Source: Lasiosphaeria ovina
Taxonomy: Eukaryota; Ascomycota; Sordariomycetes; Sordariales; Lasiosphaeriaceae
Length of the DNA: 64,000 bases
Direction: 5' to 3'
Assembly: GCA_033439765.1 (NCBI GenBank)
Contig: JAULSN010000007.1
Coordinates: 1,984,001 to 2,048,000 of the forward strand
The position numbers and the translations under genes were made by a program. The notes below the pieces were generated by a model. It searched no databases, was not told the DNA's origin, and saw nothing but the letters and a program-made list of their open reading frames with translations. This document shows, one piece after another, positions 23,530 through 35,500 of the stretch. Position 1 is the stretch's first letter. Each line of letters starts with the position of its first letter.

Positions 23530-25550
23530 GCCTGCGCCCCGAATCAACTACCCCTGGCCGACCGAATCAACTCGCTCGATACTGCTCATCCTAGTATACA
23601 CCACACACCACCAGCAGAATCGACACTGTATGAATATAATTCAGATAAGGGAGGCGAGCCAGTCTCGTCATATCCCCTATCTACCTTCCCACAGGGAAGA
23701 ACTGCACCGCCTCTTTCCTCCTTTGCCTTTCCTTGGCGAAGAGGTAAAGCGGGCCGAGAGCAGGTCTAAATCTCTATATCTACCAACCAGGGGCAGAGGA
23801 CAAACCGGCAAGGTCCTCTCCAAGCACGTACATATTGTACCTGCGCCCATCCCGCTCAATTCTCGTCTTATTTTTTCTCCGCTTTTCTCTCCGTTGAGCC
23901 AAACCGGGCTTGTGAGAGTATACACATACCCCGACTCCTCGCCCCCCTTGTAACAACAAAACAACTCTCATATAACTTGTACAAAATTTCGGCCAAGACT
24001 AAAAAGCCGCTGCATGCATAGAAATGGAACGGGACTCGGACGAGTCATAGACGGGGATTTCGGAAAAACATTGTATACAAAACGGGCGCGGGGCTGGTAG
24101 CAGCATTTCACTCAAAAGGTTTTTCTTTCTTGTCTTGTACCGTCTTGCATTCGGCGTTTTTAGTTGGCGCCCGGTTGGGTTTGAACTGGGGTTGGTTGTG
24201 GAAGAGGAGGTAGCACCTATTATGCGGTGCGTTGCGCTTTTGGCATACTCCCACTGGGGGTTTGCCGCAAAAGAAAGCAGCTAAATGGAAATCGAAGCCC
24301 TAGACCAGGAGCCTCTTTGGGCTGGAAAAGAGAACAGTCATCGCATTTGCGCTGCCGCTCAGGCTGGGAGAAAGCGGGACGATCGAATCTGGTCTGGGTT
24401 GTGTTGTGTATTACGACTACATGGTGTATAATACAACACAACACAATATATCATCGAACAGGGGGGCTCTCGAGACTTTACTGATCCTCTAACCTCTGCG
24501 ACGAGAGACAAAGGAGAAGTTATAGGGGAGCGGATGGATGCGAGACATTCTAGAGCATGCATAGCTTAATGTGCAGCAAATGCAATGCAATGCACAGCAT
24601 AGTACAGAGCCTAGTAGCTCTTCCATGTTAGGTACATACTAGGAAGCTACATCACAATCCGCAACCTAATCATTCCCATATCCCGTCCCCATTCATAACC
24701 TTGCCTTGCTCTGCTCTGCTCTGAAAGTAGAGAATCTTTCTCCCACCATGCGCACGAGACAAGGAAAAAAGCAATATCATTAGCCGTTGCATAAGAGCAG
24801 GAAATTGACAGATAGGCAGACACCAAAGAAAAGGCACCTCGGTGCGAGCTTTTGTTGTGTCTCTCGAGCTTTTGAGCCACAATAATAGAACCTGCCTGGC
24901 CTCTGAATAGGTAGACTTGAGCCAAAAAAGAACCAATCCTGCTATGATGACAAGTTAAAACAAGCTTCCGTGGAGGATTTGATACTGGTGGTCAAAGAAG
25001 AAGGAACAAGAAATAATAAAAAAAATGCCATCCTTCCTTCCTCGCCGCCCTTACATAACACCTCGAGAAAGGTCCCTGGCAAAATAAAAATAGTTTCCGC
25101 CTGCTCCCATTTTCCTCGTTTCCATTGTCCATAATCCGTGTAGGTGGTCCATTTTCAGACAAGGCGGTCCTGGCGTGCCGGCTCCTCTACGTGATCATTA
25201 GTTCCCTTGCCGCTGTCGTCGCCGTCATCCCAGCCCCCGAGCTTCTGCAATGCCGCCGTCTCCGCCCAGCCCTTGGGCGGCCGTTTGCGCAGCTTCCTCG
25301 GGGCGCGAGGAGAGAGTGGAGGTGGTTGCTGTGGATATTTCTGGTTGTTCTGTTGTTCTTGTTGCTGCTGCTGCTGCAGCTGGTGCTGCCATGTTAGATA
25401 GTCGTGGTGGTTATCATGGGAAGAAGTTGTAGTCGTTGAAGCAGTCGTGGCCGTGGCTGTGGTTGCGGCGCTATCGTTTGAAAACGTCGACGAGGAAGAA
25501 GAGGAGCGCGAGGCCGAAGAAGGCGCTGCGAAACGGGCCAGCCAAACGAG
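23530..25550. other. Convergent 3' intergenic region
   Basis: Two kilobases between the ends of RIM2 (+) and SNX3 (-). No coding signal; simple C/T- and A-rich sequence, and a GCTGCTGCTGCTG-like short repeat near 25365-25385. Confidence 0.45.
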
Positions 25551-26406
25551 TCACCAGGCATTGCGGTCCCAACTAGGGTCTGTATAAAGTCAGTACGGCT
25601 ACGCCGTCTGGTCTTGGATTTGGGGGCGCTTATCAACGCACCCTGCACAAACGCTGCCAAGACCTTGCTCCCCGTCTGTAGCAGCGGGTGCCCAACGACA
25701 ATCTTGAGGAATTTTTCGAGGCCGGAGCGGCGGCCTTCGATGACGTCGTCGCTGAAGCGGTTGGTAAACACCTTTCCGGGCAGCGGCGGGATGGTAACGC
25801 GCGCGCTCTCGCGCTCAAGGATGTCACGGAAGTACTCAAAGTCTGAGTAGCGCCGCCGCACCGACGACTGCCGCAGCTTGAAGGCCGGGATGTTGGTCCG
25901 GCAGAGGATCTCGTAGTCCGTGTACATGTGCCGCCCAATGCCGTGGGTGCGCGGGTTGCGGACCTGCATGTTTGGGGATAGCTGTTAGCATCTCTGCGAC
26001 TTCTTGGTCCTTACTCATCCCTCCCAAGATTCTAGAGGGGGGGAGATAAAGGTGTCGCATGTCGGCTCCTGTCCACCTATAGACGGTACAGCACAGAAGG
26101 TGGGCATGGGGAGAACAGGGACGGGCCGAGATAAGGAAGCAGACGCACCTCGATCTCGAGAAAGTTCTCGGGTGGGCCGTAGATTTCGTCGAACGACTGC
26201 TGTCGCGTGTCTGGCATGGACTGCATGATGGGCCTGTGCAGGCGGGCCGCAGCCGCAGCCGCAGCCGCAGCCGAGGCTGCCGTGGGCGACTTGTTCGGGT
26301 CAGACGACGTGGGCGACGTGGGAGACGTAGGCGACTTAGGCAGGGCGGGCGATCCAAAGGGATCGTCCTGGGGGTCGGTAGACCCATACTGGTCGCTAGA
26401 TGCCAT
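25551..26406 (-). CDS. SNX3: Sorting nexin Snx3 (Grd19)
   Basis: PX-domain protein that binds PI3P on endosomes and sorts cargo back to the Golgi with retromer. Three exons, 26406-26149, 25963-25642 and 25579-25551 (a 29-nt last exon), give 202 aa. Residues 1-60 are a disordered Pro/Ser/Ala segment with [10 protein letters not shown] and a poly-Ala run. The PX domain covers about 75-195: [17 protein letters not shown], then the phosphoinositide-binding [10 protein letters not shown], the PPLPGK proline loop, and the [18 protein letters not shown] helix. The C-terminus, reached only through the last short exon, ends DPSWDRNAW, a hallmark of fungal Snx3. Without that exon the frame runs on into unrelated sequence. 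Confidence 0.93.
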
Positions 26407-27428
26407 TCTGGCCGTGTCGGAGGGGTGTCGGCAGCCCCTGTTCCCGTCTAAGTGCTGGTGTGGTTGTGGCCCTGTGGCGCCAGAGCTTCCTGAAGCAAGG
26501 GAGTTGTCGCGAAGACAAGTGTGATGGTGATGGGGCGCGGCGCAATTGACTGAGCTTCTGCTCTCGTGATGACGTCGCCGTCCTTGAGGGGTTTAAACAC
26601 TCGAGATGCTGCTAAGTAATGCTCTTAGCTCGCGATTTTTTGGAGGGAGGAGGGGTCATGCGAGAGACACGGCACAGACACACGCACAGAAGGGGCCCAA
26701 GGCAGGTCCAAGGTGGCGGGCCGGGCGCTGGACTTTGGGAAGGTGGGGGAATACGGATTACGGGGTACGGATACAAATGCTGAGGCACTTCTTAGTCCGT
26801 TCTCCGTAGTAGTGTAGATACCGTACTGTACATACCACAGTACGTACATAAGCCTACCTATCCGAAAATGGAGCTACGTCCCCGGTCTTCAAGAAGTTTA
26901 TTTTATCGACCGACGACGAGTAAGCATCCTGCGGAACAAAGTTTCGAAATATCATCCCTTTCAAGAGTGGCTACCAAACCAACCCCTGCCATAATCAATG
27001 GAAGTGGCGACAACTTTGTGCTGCACATATTCCGTATGTACAGCCACAATGTTAATCTTGGGACCAGGTATTGAATCCCAGCACATCCTTGGCAGACGCC
27101 CAGGGAAGGTCAAAAAGGGGCATCCGTATCATTCACCAGTCATCAGTACTTTATTTGTTTTCTTTAATCCTTAGGGCGTCACGACTCTCTTCCTACCCGG
27201 GTTAAGAACACCACGCGTCCTCCATGCATATATCCATGGAACTCAGGACCCCGGACGATCACACCTCGAAAAAGCCATGCACGTGGTTGGGGCGTCTACC
27301 GTCCCTAGGCTAGGTGCATATATATAGGGACTAATTATACGCGTATGCTCTCATCTTGCTCTGTGAACCTCTTGATCTCTTGACGTGAGTAGTGTCGCCA
27401 TCAGTAGACTAGCAGCAAGACAGCCTCG
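26407..27428. other. Divergent spacer SNX3 / amidase relic
   Basis: Promoter region of SNX3 on the left part. No gene recognised; short GTAC-rich words occur around 26815-26860. Confidence 0.4.
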
Positions 27429-29548
27429 ATGTCATCGCAAGCATCCTCGTGGGAGATTCTGGCCGCCGCCAAGCGGGTCAGGACACTCGACCGGATTCCT
27501 CGGAAGTGGAGGCTGAGTCCGGCAGACCTTGAGAGGGCCGCCAAACAACAAGACCTGACCGGCTTCTTTATCCAGCAGTTCCTGGGACCCGATGATATCG
27601 CAACCATCTCTAAGAATAGTGCCGAGCTCGCTCTTGCTATCTAAAAGGGAACTCTCAAGGCCGTCCAGGTCACTACCGCTTTCTGTAAGACGGCAGCCAT
27701 CGCCCACCAGATCGTGAGTCTCCAGATGCCTCAACCCTGTTGCACTTGGCAGCTAGTATATATACATACTCCGTACCACTCACTGCACAGTTCTGACTAG
27801 AGAGGCTTTCCAAGAACAACTGTCTTCATGAAATCTTCTTTGACCAGGCTCTGGAAAGAGCAAGATACCTCGATGAGTACTTCGCTACCAAGAAGATCAC
27901 CATCGGGCCTCTGCACGGCCTCCCTATCAACCTCAAGGACCCATTCCACGTAAAGGGCGTCGACACCACCATAGGTTACGTCGGCTAGATCGGCAGCAAT
28001 CTCGGCATCGCGGACCCGAGCCAGGCGCACCAGGTCGAGAGCCAGATCACAACCGACCTCCTCTCGCTCGGAACCGTGCTATACTGCAAGACCAACGTGT
28101 CTCAGGGGCTGATCCTGGGCGAGACCAAAAACAACATGAACGGCCAGACCCTGAACCCGCACAGCCACCACAACCTCTCGTGCGGTGGCTCGGGCGGCTC
28201 GGGCGCTCTGCTTGCCCTCGGCGGCAGCTCGCTCGGTGTAGCCACCGACATTGGCGGATCGGTGTGCAACCCAGCCGCCTTCAACGGCGTCTTCGGCCTC
28301 AAGCCCACGCCCGAGCGCGCCTATCATACAGTGACGCCGCCAACACCAACCCCGGCCAGAACACGTACCGCTCCGCCGTCGGCTTTCTCTCCACCTCGCT
28401 CGCGGGGCTGGAGCTGGCCCTGCGCTCGACCCTCTCTGCCCAGCCTTGGCTCCGGGATCCCGCCGTCGTGCCCATCCCCCTTCCGCCAGCATGTCGTGGA
28501 AGAGTGCACACGACGCGCCGACCCCGGCAACAGCGCGAGCCCGCTGAAACTCGGCATCCTCTGGACGGACGGCATAGTGCGTCCGCATCCTCCCATCTAC
28601 AGGGGCCTGAAAATGGTCGCCGAGGCTGTGAAGCAGGCTGGCCACAAGGTGGTGGACTGGACGCCCCCTGCGCACTCTAGGGCCGTCGCCATACATGTAA
28701 GTCAGGACTTGGCTCCATGTACGAAGTACACGAACTCGCGGATGAGCTGACACCGAATCCCTTTCCACCCAAAAGTCTTCATTTTTGAGGGCTGATGGGT
28801 TTCTCGACGTGCAAACCCAGCTCGACCTCACCGGCGAGCCCCTGCTCCAGCCAAAGGCCGCCCTCCGCCCGCCCTCCAGCCTGCTCGAGTATCAGGCGGC
28901 GACACTCGAGAGCCTAGCGTACGAGGCCAAGTATTCCGACTACTGGAACTCGACCGCGAACGAGGATGGTAAGTCGGCAACGCGATGGCCGTCCTTTGCC
29001 GCGTGAAATCTTAGCGGCGCAAATGTACTTGTGTGACAGTTTGTGCAACTCGCTCACGCAGCGGAAAACAACACAGGCTAAATCGTCGACGCCGTCATCA
29101 TGCCGGTAGCTCCACACGCTGCCGTCATCCCCGGTAAGTTCTACCACATTGGTGTGTGCCCTCAGCCCCAGCCCAGTCCAGTCCAGATACCCCCCCTAAC
29201 TCTAACCCACCCTCCACCTGATACCCCGGAAGCAGAGACGTGGCCGCGCTGACACGGCTGCAAGGCTACTGCCAAGCTATCAACGTGCTCAACTACAGCT
29301 CCGCCGTCATCCCCGTCACCAAGGCGGAAAAGCACCTCGACGCGGGCTCCGGCTCCGGCTTGTCGTCGTCGTACGAGCCGCTGAGCCCAATCGACAAGCT
29401 CAACTGGGACGCCTACGATGCCGAGAAATACCACGGCGGGCCCGTCGGCGTGCAGGTTGTGGCGCGCAAATTCGAGGAGGAGAAGGTGCTCGCCATTGCG
29501 GGCATCGTAGCGGAGGAGCTGCGGGCGTATGATGGGGGTAGGGGGTAA
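27429..29548 (+). pseudogene. Acetamidase-type amidase pseudogene
   Basis: Relic of a fungal acetamidase/amidase (amidase signature family, Ser-cisSer-Lys triad). Recognisable parts in order: N-terminal ILAAAKRVRTLDRIP; catalytic-Lys block GPLHGLPINLKDPFHVKGVDTT; LYCKTNVSQGLILGETKNN; the Ser-rich signature, here damaged (LSCGGSGGSGALLALGGS); DIGGSV; DAANTNPGQNTYRSAVG; LKLGILWTDGIVRPHPPI; GHKVVDW; YSDYWNSTANEDG; IVDAVIMPVAPHAAVIPG; VGVQVVARKFEEEKV. In-frame stops are at 27642-27644 (TAA), 27986-27988 (TAG, where Trp is expected in GYVGWIG) and 29079-29081 (TAA, where Gln is expected). Frame changes near 28320 (into the frame reading SYSDAANTNPGQ) and near 28490 (back) are also needed. Probable original introns remain near 28696-28773 and 28969-29076. 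Nonfunctional as it stands. Confidence 0.85.
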
Positions 29549-30034
29549 CGAGGCAATGTAGGCCTTGGGGCAAGTGAGGAGTCGTCTTTAGGGGTTGATA
29601 TTAGGTAAGATGGTGCCTATCCAGCAGAAGTCCCCATATCATCTGGAGTTGAGAGGCAAACACATGGGACGAAACCGCAGCCGAGCATGGATCTTGCACG
29701 TTCCAACTCAAGGTAATAAACAAGCACACTTTTATAGGAAGTTCAATACCTAGCAAATCCCGTTCACGTATCCTAGCTCCGTGGCATCTTCACGGCGCGC
29801 AAAAAAGGTGTGACTTGCACAAAACTAGGAATTTCATTTTTTTTTTTAGAAATACATATAGTACACAATAGTACTAGGCCTAGTCTGGCCTATAATAGGT
29901 CCTATATCCTGGCAGTATGGCCCAAGTAAATAAACAACTATGCATCTTGATGATGCTACCCATACATGCCCGATTAACGCCGACGCCTTACCATGCGGCC
30001 CGCACCCCTCGGCCCAAAACGCAGAGGCCTTGCC
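29549..30034. other. Convergent 3' intergenic region
   Basis: Between the amidase relic and the 3' end of PRP21. A short T run (about 29837-29847) and AT-rich TAGTAC/TAGGCC words; no gene seen. Confidence 0.5.
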
Positions 30035-31732
30035 TCACTTCTTCTCTGGGGCGAACTTCTGGTGGATCGCCCGGATCTGCTCGTCCAGGTTGAACGTCTG
30101 CAGGTGGTTGATGTGGGCCTGGCTCTTGCCCTCGGGGTTGCCGTCGAAGCTGTTGAGGGCAACGCGCTTGCGGCGGGCTTCCTCCTCGGCCGAGATGGTC
30201 TCGGTCGGGACGCCGTCAAACAGATCGCTGCGGTGGTCCCGCAGGCGCTTCAGGTTGGACGCAGCGTCCACCGTCGAGATGTTGGTTGCCGCGTATCGGC
30301 GATCGGCCTTGGCCTTCTGCGCCTTCCACTGAGGATCCAGGAGCTCAACTAGTGACGCAAATGACTATTAGCGGACTGAACAGATTTGGAAAGTGGAAGG
30401 TAAATCTGAAAAGAATATCAAGTAAGACTCACTCCTCATGTGCTCGTCCATCTCGTTGAGAGGGATCTGCTGCTTGCAGTTGGGGCACAGCGCCGTCTGC
30501 GTGCCAAATTTGGACGCTGCTCGCTGCGCGGCACGCGGCACGTAGTTCTCCTTGATCTTCATCGGTGCAACACCACCGCGAGCCTCGGCCTGTGCCTGGT
30601 GCATGCGGGCGCGCTCCTGCTCTCTCTCTTGGATGCGCTGCAGCTCCTCCTCCTCTGCAGCAGTCCGCGCGCGACCGCTAGTATAAGGCGCGCCGTAAGC
30701 CTGGTTTGGCGGCGTGGCAGCTGACTGTTCCTGCTGTGTGGGAGGCGCCTGGGTGCCGTACGTCTGCGGGGGGTAGGCGTTGTAACTGGTATCCTCAAAT
30801 GGAAAAGCTTCCTCGATGCGGAAGTTGGAGCTGATAGACATCTTGTTCTTGTCCTCTAGCGAGGCGTACTGAAGATCGTTCAGGGAGGTTGGAGGGGGTA
30901 GGTTGGCCTGGTCGTCGGCCTCGGTGAAGGTTATGGTCTCCATCACAACAAAGTCGTTCCAGTCGATGTTGGCGAACTCGACCTTCTTCTGCTCTTCCTC
31001 CTCTTGTTGCTTGACTTTCTCCGCCTCCAGCCAGTGGGCGTACTGGGCCCTCTGCTTTGCGCGCGCCAGCATGTGGTACTTGTCCTTAACATTGTGCCGA
31101 AGGGCGGCGATGCGCTCCTCCCGGAGGCGGGCGCCTTCCTCGCCGCTAACTCCACCCTCGCGGAGAAGAATTGTGTACTGGTCGACCATGCTCTGGAAGA
31201 AGTTGTGGAAGGTATGGTTTGGAATAAGGAACTGGAACTGGGCATTGCTCGCCTCGCGCTGAGCCAGTTGTGTCATGAACGGGCGGCCATTCTTTGCGAC
31301 GAACAAGGCAGTCATGCGGACAATCTCCAAGTCCTTCTGGCTCATGCGGGGCATACGGGCAGAGAACTGGAAGTCGGGGGGCTTCTCTGGGCCCTTGACG
31401 ACCTGCTTAACCGCCGCGGCGGCATTCTCGCCCACGCGACCGGCGGCGACAGCGGTGCCTCGGCCAGCTTTGATCTCGGCCTTTCTCCACTCGTAGTACG
31501 CGTTGTAGGGGTCGGTGGGCGTCATGAGGAAAGAGAACTTGGGATTCTTTCCATGGTTCTCGCGGATGCGCTGCTCGAGCCCAACACCTCCACGCATGAC
31601 ATAGCCGGCCGTCTTCTCGATGGCCTCGCGGATCTCGCCCGGCGGCGGGATGATGACGCCAGTCGGAGGCTTGAGGTTTTCGAGTGCAGCAGCCGCTGCC
31701 GACGCGGCATCGCCATTTGTCGCGACAGCCAT
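30035..31732 (-). CDS. PRP21: Splicing factor 3A subunit 1 (SF3A1/Prp21)
   Basis: Subunit of the U2 snRNP SF3a complex, needed for prespliceosome assembly. Exons 31732-30433 and 30348-30035 with an 84-nt GTGAGT...CTAG intron give 537 aa. Two SURP (SWAP) modules are clear: residues about 35-85 (EKTAGYVMRGGVGLEQRI, DPYNAYYEWR) and about 135-190 (RMTALFVAKNGRPFMTQLAQ, HTFHNFFQSMVDQY). A Lys/Glu-rich helical region (about 215-265) is followed by the conserved Prp21 segment (IDWNDFVVMETITF). Near the C-terminus lie CPNCKQQIPLNEMDEHMRIELLDPQWK and then a conserved SNLKRLRDHRSDLFDG motif. The ubiquitin-like domain found at the end of animal SF3A1 is absent, as is usual in fungi. Divergent from PMT1. 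Confidence 0.93.
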
Positions 31733-32579
31733 GGCGGATTTGGGGTTTCTTGCTTCTGTTGCGGTTTTGTTGAAAAGGCTAGCTCGGGTGGATCGAGAAG
31801 CGTCCGGCGTGGTAGAAAGAATCGCTCTGCTCGGTTCTGTCTGCTTGCCGGCTGCTGGTACAGTACAGTAGGCTTCGCTAGGTGCTGGGGAAGATCTAGT
31901 CGATCAGCCAAAATATTTAGGTAGCATTTTGAATGCCCGTGAGTGCATGTACGTGGGTATGTGGAGCCGTGCCAAGGGAAGGAACGACGAAAGACAGGTA
32001 TACCTAGGTACTTAGGAACGTCGGACCAATAGGACGACTCCACTCAGCCCCAATCCTCTCCTCAAGCGCAGCTCCCTTGGCTAGGCTCTCACTGGTGCAG
32101 GTGCTGGACATTTTTAGGGGCAGCAGCTAGCAGCTGGCCGGGCCAAGACAGGGGGATAAGGCCACTTAGCACATTGCCAAAGAATTGCCATTCCGCGCCA
32201 TCTTCAGCTTGCAGCCCCTTTCCAGCTCTCTTCAGCCCAGGTTCGACGCCAGGACTGACCAGCAAGCCGTATATTCTCGACGTGTCGTCCTCTTTTATTC
32301 TTTTTGTTCTTTTTCCTCCGCGCTCCCCGTACGCGATCCGCCGTTTCTGCTGCTGCGTCGCCGATCCAATGACAGCCTTGTAATGAACCTTATCCTTCTT
32401 GACTCTCGTTAATTCCCGGTTTTATGGTCCGGTCCGCTGAAGCTGCCTCGTCCCGTATCCACGGTTCCTAATCGTCTCCGGGCCATCGCTCGACGACGAC
32501 GGCCATCTACGTCGTTTCCAACCAAGACCTCCCTTGCCCTCTGTCGTAGACGCGGTCTCGGTCGACCGACTCTCGAATC
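31733..32579. promoter_or_regulatory. Divergent promoter PRP21 / PMT1
   Basis: 847 bp separate the two start codons. It includes the 15-mer TACCTAGGTACTTAG at 32001-32015, which recurs exactly at 48395-48409. C/T-rich sequence precedes the PMT1 start. Confidence 0.45.
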
Positions 32580-35500
32580 ATGGCTCGAGCCGCTGCCGCT
32601 GCCGCGAAGCAGCCGCCCTCGCGCGCCTCTTCCACGCCTCCTCCGCCCACCCACCACTCCAAGCAAAAGACAAAGGCTTCCAAGCCCAAGGACTACACCT
32701 CAGAGGGAGTCGACGACAACGATGTCTTCCTGCTGCCCGTCTCCGACTACAAGGTTACGCTGGCGGTGACCATCGTGGCTGCCCTTGTGCGCCTGTACCG
32801 CATCTACCAGCCGACCAGCGTTGTCTTTGACGAGGTCCAGTATGTCTGCCGCGCGTCGATATCGAACCGCCATTCTCCATTGTCTTCTTTCCCTCTTCCG
32901 TCCGTCCTCCACTATGCGCCCGGAGCTGACCACACGACTATAATAGCTTCGGCGGCTTTGCCTCCAAGTACATCAAGGGCCGCTTCTTCATGGACGTACA
33001 CCCCCCCCTTGCCAAGCTCCTCATCACCCTCTTCGGCTGGCTTGCCGGCTTCAATGGAGACTTCGACTTCAAGGAAATTGGCAAGGACTATCTCGAGCCC
33101 GGCGTTCCCTATGTCGCCATGCGCCTGTTCCCCGCCCTTTGCGGTATCTTTTTGGCTCCGACCATGTTCCTGACCCTCAAGGCTGCCGGCTGCCGCACTT
33201 CGACGGCCATCTTGGGCGCAGGCCTCATTATCTTTGGTGCGTTGGACCGCGTCACACAAGACACGTAACGGCTGGCTGTGTTGCTAACCTCGGGTGCAGA
33301 GAACGGGCTCCTGACGCAAGCGAGACTGATCTTGCTCGACTCTCCCCTTATGATTACGACTGCCTTCACCGCCCTCGCCTTCACCTGCTTCACCAACCAA
33401 CAGGAGCTCGGGCCCACAAAGGCCTTCCAGCCCAGCTGGTGGTTCTGGCTCGTCATGACTGGCCTCGGCCTGGGAGCAACTGTCAGTATCAAGTGGGTCG
33501 GTCTGTTCACCATTGCGTGGGTTGGCCTCTTGACGCTGGTTCAGCTCTGGGTTATGCTGGGCGATTATAAGCACGTCACCATCCGCGCCTTTTCCAAGCA
33601 CTTCATGGCCCGCGTCTTCTGCCTGATTGTCATCCCCCTCACCTTCTACATGGCCATGTTCGGAATCCATTTCCTCTGCCTGTCCAACCCCGGTGATGGC
33701 GATGGATTCATGAGCTCTGAGTTCCAGTCGACCTTGAACTCCAAGGGCATGCAGGATGTCCCGGCCGATGTCTTGATGGGCAGCCGCGTCACCATCCGCC
33801 ACGTTAACACACAGGGCGGTTATCTTCATTCGCATCCCCTCATGTACCCCACGGGATCCAAGCAACAGCAGATCACCCTATATCCCCACAAGGATGAAAA
33901 TAACATCTGGCTGCTTGAGAACCAGACGCAGCCGCTCGATATCCACGGTGAGCCCATCAACGGGACGAACGCCTGGTTCAACCTCCCTGAGCCCCCTTAT
34001 ATCCAGGATGGCTCGGTTCTTCGCCTGTACCACCAGCCTACCCACCGCCGTCTTCACTCGCACGATGTGCGCCCCCCAATCACCGAGGCTGATTGGCAAA
34101 ATGAGGTCTCGGCCTATGGCTACGAAGGGTTCGACGGGGACGCCAATGACTTTTTCCGCGTTGAGATTGTCAAGAAGAAGTCCAGGTCGGGCATTTCTCA
34201 GGAGCGCCTCCGCACCATTGACACTAAGTTTCGCCTCGTCCACCTGATGACGGGCTGTGTTCTGTTCTCGCACAAGGTCAAGCTTCCTGACTGGGCTTCG
34301 GAGCAGCAGGAGGTCACCTGCGCCCGAGGCGGCACTCTCCCCAACAGTCTCTGGTATATCGAGTCAAACGAGCACCCCCAGCTTGGCGACAGTGCCGACA
34401 AGGTCAACTACGCCAATCCCGGCTTCTTTGGAAAGTTTTGGGAACTTCAAAAGGTCATGTGGAAGACCAACGCCGGGCTTGTCGAGTCGCATGCTTGGGA
34501 TTCTCGCCCCCCTTCGTGGCCTATTCTCCGCCGTGGCATCAACTTCTGGGGTAAGGACCACCGCCAGATTTATCTGATGGGCAACCCCATTATCTGGTGG
34601 AGTGCCACTGCGGCTGTCGCCCTCTACATTCTCTTCAAGGGACTCGCTGTCCTCCGTTGGCAGCGCAGCTTCAACGACTATGCCAACCCCATTTTCAAGC
34701 GTTTCGACTACGAAATTGGCACCTCGGTGCTCGGCTGGGCTCTCCATTACTTCCCCTTCTTTCTCATGCAGCGACAGTTATTCCTCCACCATTACTTTCC
34801 GGCTCTATACTTTGCCATCATCGCTTTGTGCCAGGTCTTCGACTTTGCCACGGCCAGAGTCGCCGGTTTCGGTCTCAAGGAGAACCCTATCGTCAACAGG
34901 GTTAGCGCCCTTAGCTTTTTGGTGTTGTCTATGGTTGTCTTTGGCCTCTTTTCGCCTCTTGCGTACGGCAATGCGTGGACGAAGGCCGACTGCAACCGTG
35001 TCAAGCTCTTCAGCACTTGGGACTTCGATTGCAACACCTTCCTAGACAGCGTGAGTAGCATCCCCCCTGAAATGATCCCCGAGAGAAAGCTCCCCGAGAG
35101 AGTTTAGCGAGATTTGGCCTCATGTGATCGCATACTTCGGATGCTTGGCTAGAATTACAAACATACCAATCAAAACTGGTGCACTTTCCACTAATACAAT
35201 GCCTTGGGTATAGTACGATGCCTATAGCTCGCTGCCTGCTGTTCCAGCTGCCCAGACGCCTCAGCAGTCCATCTCCTCACAGCCTCCCCCGCCAGTAGAA
35301 TTCCCCGTTGCCGGCCAGCCGGCCCAGGTGCCTATCGGGAACGTGCCGGTGCCGCCGCCGGCTCAAGACGGGAACCCGGCTATCTCTGGAGCCCCCCTTG
35401 CCGCTGGCCAGCGGATTGTTTCTCGCGAGGAGCGTGTCGAGTATAGAGATCAGAACGGTAACATCCTCAATGAGGAGCAAGTCAAGGCGCTCGAGGGCAA

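Noticed and set aside
25125..25432. Short hydrophobic plus-strand frames downstream of SNX3
   Set aside because: Leu/Cys/Ala-rich translations of GCTGCT-like simple sequence; no start context or domain.
27061..27428. Possible transposon remnant next to the amidase relic
   Set aside because: No terminal inverted repeats, target duplications or transposase/reverse transcriptase frames could be found.
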